From Citrus sinensis (Eukaryota; Streptophyta; Magnoliopsida; Sapindales; Rutaceae): DNA of 64,000 nt. Within the stretch, counting starts at the first letter, position 1. Each line of letters opens with the position of its first letter. The stretch is from the NCBI RefSeq assembly GCF_022201045.2, contig NC_068558.1:46031001-46095000 (forward strand). Direction: 5' to 3'. The notes beneath the pieces are model-generated. The model searched no databases and was not told the DNA's origin. It worked only from the letters and a program-made list of their open reading frames with translations. Below, piece after piece: positions 12,382-22,415 of the stretch. A program made the position numbers and the translations under genes.

Positions 12382-13646
12382 TAAAATAAAATTGTTAATG
12401 ACTCCTTTTCAAATCATGTGCATTAAGCATGCACGTAGCAATTTTGAAATGCTGCACCAAAAAGAAAATTAGAAACCATGCGTTCTTGTATAAGACAAAT
12501 CCTACCACATAACTGAATCAATGTTCATCCAAATAGAAAAACAAAAGCATACAACTTAAAAACCAATAAAAATAAATTGAATCAAAATAACTTATAGCCA
12601 GTAGTGATACAAAAAACTTGAGTTTATAATGCAGAGGATGCAAATACAAAGAATACACCTCACGACATAATAAGCATATCAGAAAACAATTCAAATGCAA
12701 AAAACCGAGGCAATTAAAATGCAATCACAAAGCATAAAAAGGAAAAAAAAAAAAAACCCCACTAAACAGTAAAGAATTCATATTAAACGTAATACAAGCA
12801 AGAAATCAAATGAGAAACCCTTAATTGAGGAACAAAACGGGCAATTTCACATCAATCTATCATATTGCAATCCTAACAACAAACAAATCTAATACCACTA
12901 AATCTTAAACCAATTTCCTAGAATTACAAAGAAGCCGCACTCCACAAATACTACCAATACAATACAACACAGTAAAGAAAACACAAACACATTCATCAAT
13001 TATCAAAAAGGAAGAAGCCCCAGATCAAGAAAGATTATTTACCTTCTCTCTCGCGCAAGAAACCAGAATAGAATTCGAGAAACCAGGTAAACGAAAAATA
13101 GAGGAAAGAAAAAGAGAGAGAGAAGAATTGAGATGTAAAGATTTGGTAGAGATGAGGGAATACGGCAGCGTTTTTGGTTATGATAGACAAAAGTGTGGGG
13201 GTTAGAGATAAGAGTTAGGGTTAGAGAAGAATAGGTGACAATGATGAGAATGTCTATGAGAGAGGTAAAGGAAAGATCACTAATTATCTTCTTGCTCTCC
13301 ATTTTTTTGCTAGTGCCACGCCCCCTTGCCCCAAACCCAAACCCACACACTCACTCACTCTCGCACTCCGCTGTGTTTTATTTTTTTTTGTTTTTGTTAA
13401 CGTTTTGGATTTTAAGTTTTTTTTTTGTTGATTCGGTCACTTTGACTCGAGCGATACGACTCGGTTAAACGACTCAGTTCGACCTCTCTCTCTACTCTAA
13501 GCCTGTCACTCTCTTTATATTTTTGCTTTGTTTTGCCTTTTATTCTTTCCCATCCTTCCTCTTCTACACGGTTACTGCAAGTGTGTGCGCAGGTTTAGGC
13601 CATGCGCACACGTATGCTCACGTTAGTGGCATCATCTCTTACGTGT

Positions 13647-13673
13647 CACGTGTCACGTGTCACGTGTCACGTG
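13647..13673. promoter_or_regulatory. Four G-boxes in a 7-bp tandem array
   Basis: CACGTG occurs at 13647, 13654, 13661 and 13668, each copy starting exactly 7 bp after the last (unit CACGTGT), preceded by a fifth, incomplete ACGTG. G-boxes bind bZIP and bHLH factors. The array lies upstream of the INO80B-like leader (transcribed leftward) and about 2.2 kb from the PMEI start on its far 3' side, so INO80B is the likelier target. It could also be simple slippage without function. Confidence 0.75.
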
Positions 13674-13679
13674 TCACCT

Positions 13680-15230
13680 TGCTATTATTAATAATTTAAT
13701 ATTATGTATCCCAAATTAAATTATGGTTCTCATAATGAGAATTGGGAGTCCATGAGGAGCCCCCCTCCTCTTTCTTTACCTTTTTTTTCCTCACCCCCCC
13801 CCCCCCCCCACCGCCCCCCAAATGTTTGAGCTGCGTTGTATTTAAAAATCTATCATTTTCTTGTAATGAAATGTACTGACACGTGCATTAGACTGCGTAT
13901 TTAAATGACTTTAATAAAACTTTTGCAGAAATGATAAAGCACTGGGCTTTTCACCCAACAGTAACTCACTGCTCTCGACATATGTTACAACTTGTATATC
14001 AGGACTCATGGTATATGTTTAATATAACTTATCTGCTATTTAAAAGTATTATTTAATCTTAAAAATTTTTAAATCAAAGATTTTTAGTATTACCAGGACT
14101 CATGGTGGTATATGTTTAATATAACTTTTTAACTTTTTTAACTTTTTAAAATTAATTTTAAACTCCCAAAAACAATGTCAAACGGGTCCTCACTATATTT
14201 AGGATTATTCAATAAAAAATTAAGTTGCACTTCCACGCTTTTCGGTTAACAAAAAATTATCTACTCTAACATTACCTTCTTTGGTATTCTTCGCACTGAG
14301 GTCTATGACTCTATGTTAATGTAGTTACAAACTTCCAGTAATTGTTCGTTAAATTCCGTACACGACAATAACTATGTACGCGAATTTGAATCAGGTGTTT
14401 GTATGATTCCGTGAGGATCTTGTGCCACATTTGTATCTATAATGGTCGAGCTCTTTTTTTTTTTTTTTGGTGTATTAAATCATCTGGTATTCAAAAATCA
14501 CATTGGGTCTCGATTAATCGATATTCGAGCCGGGTAGAACTACTAGGGCGGCAAAGCTCTCCCAATAAGTATTTAACGCAGCTGCATTCCTAAGCTTCGA
14601 ACCGAGGACCTTGGTTAAGATAGAACATCCCCATGCCAGTTAATCTATGTGCTTGTTGGTATAATGGTCGAGCTTTAATAACACAAGTATCCTTCTTCAA
14701 AAACCTTCCATGGGTCCACATATTCTAAAGTCTAAAAGAAAACACAGTATGAGACGGAAAGCAAATCCTAAGAGCACTCATTCGTAACTACACGATCAAA
14801 GTTATAATAAATTTTTTATTATTTACCACTTTGCGTATGTGGTTGAGATTCATACTCCACCATAAATCAACTTTAACATAGCCATAACCTAATAATATTC
14901 GTTTAAACCCAAACAAAAAAAGGAAAAAAAAAATGCGTGTACGTCTGAAGCTAAAGGATAAGATTTGAGAGATCAGACACACAGAATTTGGAAACTTTTG
15001 AATAATCTGAACTAAGAAATGAGAAGCCATATGCAAATGTGTAAATGCATTTGCTTATTAATTAATTACAAAATACTTTTTTTTCTTTAAACGAAAAAAA
15101 AGTATGATAACTTATCCTCCCTACATTTATTATATATAATATGGAACTAGAATATATATAACAAACAACGTATACATAAGCAACTAATAACGATTAATCA
15201 AAAAATCAAATACGAAAAGACTCTCTTCCG
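13680..15230. other. Intergenic region with SINE and small duplications
   Basis: No gene is seen apart from the SINE at 14453-14659. A C-run occupies about 13794-13809. A 30-bp segment beginning AGGACTCATGG is repeated at 14001-14030 and 14095-14127, the second copy having a 3-bp insertion. The right end is probably the 3' UTR of the PMEI gene. Confidence 0.5.
14453..14659 (-). mobile_element. SINE with perfect 15-bp target-site duplication
   Basis: Read on the minus strand, this 207-bp element starts ACCAACAAGC and carries an A-box-like TGGCATGGGG (plus 14628-14637 region). It has a good B-box GGTTCGAAGC (14594-14603) and ends in a poly(A) tail, seen as a T-run at 14454-14470. It is bounded by identical 15-bp direct repeats TATAATGGTCGAGCT at 14438-14452 and 14660-14674. 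Pol III boxes, a poly(A) tail and a long target-site duplication together define a SINE. The exact duplication suggests a recent insertion. Confidence 0.85.
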
Positions 15231-15235
15231 CAGGC

Positions 15236-15838
15236 TCAGGTGTTTATAATAATGGGCATGGCCACGAAATTACCAATGTTCAAGTTGTTTTTAACGGCCA
15301 TTTTGAGCATCAGATTGACATCTCGTATTGGCGATTTCCCTGATGGAAAGACAGCTTCACATTCATTAATCGCGGTGACCATAGAGCCGAGTTGGCTTTC
15401 CAATTTGTTAAACTCGCGAGCGGGGAGGGCCTCGGCTGCTTGCTTGGTGCTGTTACCAATGGTACGATATTGGTCTTCGCAGAAGTTGAGTTGGTCCGTC
15501 ATTTCTTTGGATTTGGATTCTTTTTTGAGTTTCTCGGCCTGCTCGATGGCTTTTAGGCAACGCTGGGCGAGAAGTTTTAGTCCCGCTTGGAGGACTGACT
15601 GGGCGTTGATGGTACCACCGGATTCCATGAATGGAACGACTGCTGAGGCGCATTCGTGAGGGAATTCTGCGCTGAAGCACAAACGTTTCAGGGCAGGATC
15701 CACTTCTTCTGATCTTTGCGCGGCGGCTGCGCCCTGCAGTTCTCTAGATGTGGCTTCAACGTTTATTAATGAAAGGAGAGAAGATAATGCGGCGGCAAAT
15801 ATGAATAATATGGTGGATTTCTTGTTACTAAACGCCAT
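15236..15838 (-). CDS. Plant invertase/pectin methylesterase inhibitor family protein
   Basis: Small secreted inhibitor-type protein, single exon, 200 residues. Residues 1-30 form a signal peptide (Lys-rich start, then LFIFAAALSSLLSLI, cleavage near VEA-TS). The PMEI four-helix domain follows: Cys54-x8-Cys63 makes the helical hairpin disulphide, and Cys120 and Cys150 are the second pair. Cys94 is an extra cysteine. Family members inhibit apoplastic pectin methylesterases or acid invertases; the sequence does not say which. The start is the ATG at 15838; a longer frame begins upstream, but the signal peptide supports this start. A TTTATAA-like box on the minus strand at 15991-15999 is a possible TATA element. 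By neighbourhood it recalls Arabidopsis At2g47340. Confidence 0.88.
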   Translation of the reverse strand: MAFSNKKSTILFIFAAALSSLLSLINVEATSRELQGAAAAQRSEEVDPALKRLCFSAEFPHECASAVVPFMESGGTINAQSVLQAGLKLLAQRCLKAIEQAEKLKKESKSKEMTDQLNFCEDQYRTIGNSTKQAAEALPAREFNKLESQLGSMVTAINECEAVFPSGKSPIRDVNLMLKMAVKNNLNIGNFVAMPIIINT

Positions 15839-15844
15839 TATTAA

Positions 15845-17137
15845 ATTTTTATTATTATTCTTGCACACTTCTGCAAGTCTGGGAGGAAAACAGAAGTGTG
15901 AAACTAGAAACACAATAGATATATATATAATTTTATTACTCTCTAATTAGAGCGAGAGACACAGTAATGGGAGCAAACCAGGATGTGGGGTTATAAACAA
16001 ATTGATTATGGTTTTGCATGGAAATACAAGTTTCCATGCAAGTTTTACGCAACCACATAGATAGGTTTTGACCCGGTAAAATCTAAAATGCCAGTGGAAG
16101 TGGAACAGCCATAACCTAATTCCCTTTAATTAATTCCTTCCAGGAGCATTGGTATCGTTCCACATTTCCACTTAAGCCCTCCTTCAACCAGCGCCCGTTG
16201 TTAGTTAACACTTCTATAAATAAATACCGCGATGCCGAAAAGAGCTTCTTGTCCGTTGTTAGTTAACACTTTTATAAGAACTTTTATAATTAAAAACTCC
16301 TGAGCTTTTTCCGTTTACTCTACACACACATGTATATTATAATTATTTTACTAAACAAATACGTAATAATATCAGTCTCTAAATTTTGAATTTTATTCTC
16401 ATTTTAATAAAATGTGACAACATTATATCTTTGCATAATACTATAACATAAAATTTAGGAACCAAATATATCAACCCAACCATACGATTGATAGGGTCAT
16501 AAAGACTGTTCCCTCCTCAAAAAAAGATTTAGATCCTGACGTCATGTGAAGAAGGTCCTTTGTGTGGCTGCCGATTATGTTAGAAGAGTGCGTTTGGTGT
16601 GCCGTGTTATATTGGGCTGTACGGAATAATAACTAATTGTATTATATTAGAATGTATTAATAATATTGTACTAGCGTTCAGTGGAGTATGGATTATATTG
16701 TGTATTTTTAAGATTTTATATTATTAAATGACTATTATATATTTATATTAAATAAATATTATATGAATTTAATAAATATTTTAATATTTAAATTAGTTGA
16801 TTAAAAATCATTGTCTGCGGCGGGCGTCAGCATCTTTTCTTACTTATCAGATAAACATAAATTAATACATTAAATAAATATAATATTTGATTTGTATTGA
16901 ATATAATAATTGATATTAGATAAATAGTTAAAATGAAAAGGAGCATGTGAAAGCTAGACCCGCAAGGGGTGGCAGCAGGTCTCATTTGCATATCGATTGC
17001 CGCAAAATCTTTAAAAAGTATACAAAGTTGTTTTTCGCATTCAAGCGCAGGTCTACATTACATTAGAGTGCAGACACTCTCCCAGTAAACTATTGGTTGT
17101 AACATGTCAATAAATTGTAACATAAATGCAAGACAAC

Positions 17138-17168
<31 letters not shown>

Positions 17169-17450
17169 CTAAATGTTAAAATCTTCATTACGAGATTTCT
17201 GTGTTTATGCACGTCTATTTCAGTAGTATTTTGAGGTGGGAGGTGGCAGCTGTCGTGGCTGGAAAGGATTGCAAGGAGAGCTCTAGCGAAAAATATGTTT
17301 GAATTAAACAAGCTTCTGGCATAAACCTCTTTCTGCTTCTGCTACTGCAACTTTCCCCAGTTTGAAAAGAAAGGGCTAGCTAACAAGGTGGTTAGAACGA
17401 GGTAAAGGAAAATGCCAAAGCAAAATTTGAGAGGAAGAACCAAAATCCAA
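15845..17450. other. Intergenic region
   Basis: AT-rich, no coding signal. A 24-bp segment (CCGTTGTTAGTTAACACTT...) is present twice, near 16194 and 16251. An ATA-type trinucleotide run lies at about 17139-17163. Nothing else was recognised. Confidence 0.5.
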
Positions 17451-17451
17451 T

Positions 17452-18129
17452 AAAGGTGTGTTTACTAAATAAGAATTCCAATGACCTAAAATCAAAATAA
17501 GGAGTTGGAATAAAAAAAAGTTATTTACTTGAGCGCTAGTAATCAGAATTAGAATGAACTATATTACTATTAATGTATTTACTTTATTTTGAAATTGAAA
17601 TCAAAATGAGTTAAATTATTATAAATTTTTGAAAGTCCTTAATTAGCCATTGTCATAATTATTATTTTATATTTTAATTATTGTGATTATTTTTATTCAC
17701 AATAACAATAATAATAATTAATTATTGTTGTTAATAATAATAATAATAAATTGATAAATTTTAATTTCAACAATAATAATAAATAATAAATCAATAATAT
17801 TAATAATAATGACATTAATAAATTATTATTATTATTACTATTATAATAATATATTTTTATTTTATTTCATTAAATTTTCATAATTCCCAAATTACCCTCA
17901 ATTAAGTTTTGTCACTGTTACATTTTATTCCATGTAGAAGTTTTGTAATATTTACAAATAGATCCTTTATTGTTTTCCCATCCTCGTAGAAATTGATTTC
18001 CCATTAGTTAACTCAAAATATGTGGGCCCCACATAATTCTTTTCCATTCTACCTTCTACTTTAACAAATAAATACTATCAATTATTTTCATTTTGAATTC
18101 TGATTCTTTAATCCTACAAGCAAACACTT
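17452..18129. mobile_element. MITE-like element with inverted ends
   Basis: The left end reads GTGTGTTTACTAAATAAGAA and the right end, reverse-complemented, reads AAGTGTTTGCTTGTAGGATT, with AGAATTC in both just inside. The interior is an AT-rich ATT/AAT run (about 17640-17880) with no open frame. The inverted GTGTTT termini suggest a non-autonomous DNA transposon. No clear target-site duplication was seen. Confidence 0.5.
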
Positions 18130-18138
18130 GCTAAGAGT

Positions 18139-19213
18139 AGGAATGACAACTTAACCCGGACCTAGCCTAGACCCCAGACGAACCCAAAAAATCAAGGCTG
18201 GGTTCAACCCTTATCGGAGTGAAATAAATCTAATATCTAGATTCAATTTTGTTAACCCAGACGTATCCAAGTCTGAGGATAGATTTAGGTGAACCCGCAA
18301 TTTTGTAACATGGATCGAGATATCTTATTTTAGTAAGTTTTTTAATTATTTTTAATATAAATAGAAAAATTAACCCAAAAAAGTGCCCTAATTTCACTTC
18401 CACATATCGCAGCTGTTGCAGCCAAAAAACCAAAGCCAAATATTTTCCTTTCTCTTCAGCTCGTCTCCTGATCAAATCAAATCAAATCACCGTGCTCGCC
18501 ACCTTCACAGCTCTATTCATCATCATCATCATTATCAACAATCGTCGTTTGTCGAGCTGTGATACGTTTGAAAACGCTACGTTCATCATCAACTGCTTGT
18601 GGAGAAAATAACATTGATAGGACGAAGTTGATCATGGCTGTGATGCTGTGTTCATCATCATAGACCGTTGTTGCAACTAGTAACCAACTCGCCTACTCCT
18701 TCATTGGTTTATGGTTGTCTTGTTTCTTGTGTTTATGATTTATGCATGTCTTTTAGATGGAATTCCACAGAAAGCAATACTTTCTACAAGAACATTTGAG
18801 TGATGAGTGAGCTACAGCCAAACGAAGTAGAATAGAAAATGATGAAGAAGAGTTTAGACTTTAGACATGTGGTTTGAAATTTGAACTTTGAATTGTGGAC
18901 TTATGTTATGGATTTACATTTCTGAATGTTTTATTGCTTAAAAATATTGATATTTAGAATTTGTATTTGTTAATGAATGTTTTAGAATCTGGGTATGTAT
19001 TTGTATTTTGATTTTTTCATTTCTTTTAACCTTATTCACTTATTTAGGTTTAAAAACCGCAACCCAAAAATTTGGCCTCGACCCAGATGCAAAAAAAAAA
19101 AAAAAGGGGGGGGGGGGGGGGGTCCTTCATATTCGGGTCTTGTACACAAAGAAAATGGTATCCAGTCCGGAACCGAGAGCCGAACCCGGAACCGGACACA
19201 TATTTAGCCATAC
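18139..19213. mobile_element. Non-autonomous hAT-like DNA transposon
   Basis: About 1.08 kb flanked by CTAAGAGT at 18131-18138 and 19214-19221, an 8-bp duplication as hAT elements make. The ends form imperfect inverted repeats (GGAATGACAAC against GGTATGGCTAA when reversed). Subterminal segments are rich in AACCCGG / GAACCCGG, a pattern I associate with plant hAT-type elements that begin with GGGATGGC. It contains an A-run followed by a G-run at about 19090-19122 and no transposase frame. Confidence 0.6.
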
Positions 19214-19224
19214 CTAAGAGTGGA

Positions 19225-19556
19225 AATTCTTATAATAGAACGAGACTATAGGGAAAAAATCAATAAAAAACCAGGAAAGCCAATCCCATAAAACAAGCTA
19301 CAGGAGATATATACAAAATTCCATACAACATGTAGAACCACTGTCTAGGGGAAAACTGAACCGTGGTTCTCCACTAGTTGTAACAAAAGATCATCAGTTG
19401 TCCTCACCCGTCACAATTACACAACCTATGAAATCTGTGGAGATAAACAAAATGGAAAAATCCTGTGCGTCATACTTCAATTTGGGGAAATTCCCCACCT
19501 TCAGTTTTCTGGCATCAAAAGACTAAGGTTTCTGGTTAACTTACTTTTTTGAGTGT
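19225..19556 (-). other. Probable 3' UTR of the receptor-like kinase gene
   Basis: About 330 bp between the stop codon at 19557 and the hAT-like element. It has no coding signal and is more balanced in composition than the transposon beside it. The 3' end is not fixed. Confidence 0.4.
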
Positions 19557-22371
19557 TTATCGACCTTCATGAAGATCTTCAGAGAAAACGGCTGTTCGAG
19601 ATACATTGTCGTTATCAAAAGCGCTTAAACCAGAGTAAGGACCAGAAGAGAACATTGAAGATGTCCCATCAGAGTCAAATGTAGTTGATGATTGCCTCAG
19701 GTTGGCCCGATTGTTGGAAGATGTTAGTGTGGGATCCTGACACTCTATGACACGCTGTACCATTTTAAGTGACTGTACCACTTCACCCATTGTGGGCCTT
19801 TGGTTTGCCTCAGGAGCAACACATGCAGCTGCAATGGTGCAAACCCGAATAAAATCTTCCTTTGGATACTTTCCTCCAAGCCTTGGATCAGCTAGCTCTT
19901 CCAGCCGATCCTTGTCTCTAAGAATTGGCCTGGCCTGAAAATATAAGCCACTGGTTTAACTTTTTGCCAGATGATTTAGTTAAGTGAAAAACAGAGGTTG
20001 TTATCTTTAAAAGAGGCGTAACAGCAATATACCAAAAATTGAACCAACAAAGATCTGTGATGTATAAATATGAGAAGACTGATAATTGATGGTTCTATAC
20101 TAACCCAAGTGACAAGGTTCTCCTGTCCAGAAGGTTGCGACATATCCACAGGCTTCCTTCCAGTCAGCAACTCCAGAAGGACAACTCCATAGCTGTAAAC
20201 ATCACTTTTTACTAGTAGATGTCCAGTCATAGCATACTCGGGGGCTACATACCTGTCAATGAATTCCATTCAATATTGATACAGAGAGTTTTAAAAGGAA
20301 TTAAAAAATCATGCATATTACTAGAGAAAGAAACCAACCCAAACGTGCCCATCACCCGAGTTGATAAGTAATTTGTCCTGCCTTCAGGTGCCTGTTTGGC
20401 AAGACCAAAATCAGCTACTTTGGCATGAAAGTTATTCTCAAGTAATATATTGGATGCCTTGAAATCTCTGTGAATAACACATGGTTGAGAGTCCTCATGC
20501 AGGTATGCGAGTCCTCTTGCAGCATCAAGTGCAATCTTCATTCTGGTTTCCCAATCCAGATGACAATTAACTCCCAGTGGACCTGAGGTAAAACAAAACC
20601 ATTGAGAACCTTGTATCAGGTAAAAGATATCTAAAAAAGAATTTTATTCCTCAGATGCTCAATATTCTGGCAGGAAAAATCAAGTGAAAAGCACAATATC
20701 AAAGATGCCAGCACATCTACCAACAAAGAAAGCAATTTACCATGGAGCCAAGACTCTAAACTTCCATTGGGAACAAGCTCATAACAAAGCAGGTGCTGTG
20801 AAGAATCACGGCTGCTATAGTAACCCACAAGTTTCACAAGATTGCGGTGATGCAACCTGCTAAGCATCTCCACTTCCACCAAGAACTCTTTATCCCCTTG
20901 TTGCCCTCCACAAGTAAGCCTCTTGATTGCTACAGCTGTACCATCACTCAATACACCCTTGAAAACTCTCCCAAATCCACCCTCTCCTAGTATGCTTGCA
21001 GGTTCGAAATTGTTTGTAGCTTCTTTAAGTTCTTCGTAGGCTAGAAATCGTGTACTAGTAGGGTGGGGAAGGGATCCTCCCAAAGTAACTGCATCTGCAG
21101 TCCGTGGCTTTGCTGGAAGAGAAACAAGAGAATAAAATGAATAAACAAGTATCAAACTGGTTGTTATGAAACATTTGAACTCTAACAAGTCCTACTTTGT
21201 AAACCGCTACTCTTGTCTGTAAGGATAACTTAATGTTTCAAAATAGTTGCTAAACATACCCAACTCCCCTTGATGCAGTTTACAAGCAGCAAACTACAAG
21301 ATAAGTTATTAAACTCATGATAGGCTTATGCAATATCAACCAATTCCTTGTTCACGGGCGGGGATGATCTTTCTAGTTTGGAATTACATACAATTTCTCT
21401 TTCATAGCAAACAATAAAATCCTCTCATCAGCTGATGAAGTGTTCTTAGGCTTATAAGTGTCAAAAAGTAATATATCATGGAGAATTAACAGCGAAAAGT
21501 CAAATTTTTCTAGAGTTGACCAGAACTTTGTGAGATGCTACAGAAATGAATGATAAAGGCAATATTGAATTTGTATTTGTTCAAGTAGGCAAAAATTTTG
21601 CTGCATACTGAAATCCAGAGCAATACTTGTCCCATTTTCTATGTTTCTAGCATTTTCTAAATATGTTTGAAAAATAATCGAATAATTTTGTTCAATATTA
21701 GAGGGATGCCTGGTATGAGGTTTTTCTTTCCCGAGGCTACAATAAATACACAGTTTTGATAACGAATATGAAAGAAGAATCTTTGGCAGCCCATTTTATA
21801 TAGCTGTAAAGTGAGAGTTTTACTAAATTATATAGTCAATGATTTATCTTATTATCCATTTTTTCTCCACAACATACTACAAAGAGTAGCTATAAAAAGT
21901 TAGTCCATGCTTTCACTTCTGCTCACAATTATATGTTGTGCATTAAAAACTAGAGTTCGCAAAATTTGACACGATCTGATTACCTGACACAAGTACAATG
22001 CAAATAAATGAGTTTGAGTCATCAAATTTAACACGATTATTAAATGAGCCGGGTTCGGGTCAATGCAATTTTCTTTTTCTTTTTTCATGTCAAGTTAGGG
22101 TTAAAGTTATTGCCCCATTTACCCGATTATTAACATGACTATATTTTCTATTCTAAATCAATTTGTAGATTCTTATCAAAACTCAAATATTGAACATAAT
22201 TCTCTCTTCTTCTTCTTCAATTTTTTTTTGGGGGAGGATGTGTTATGGTGTGAAAATATACGTGATGTTTCACATATAAAATTCTAAACAGATTTAGAAC
22301 TTCAATAGTGTAAGTGTAAATGCGTAAAAAATTAGTAAACATGTATATATACATATATATGTGTATATACG

Positions 22372-22415
<44 letters not shown>

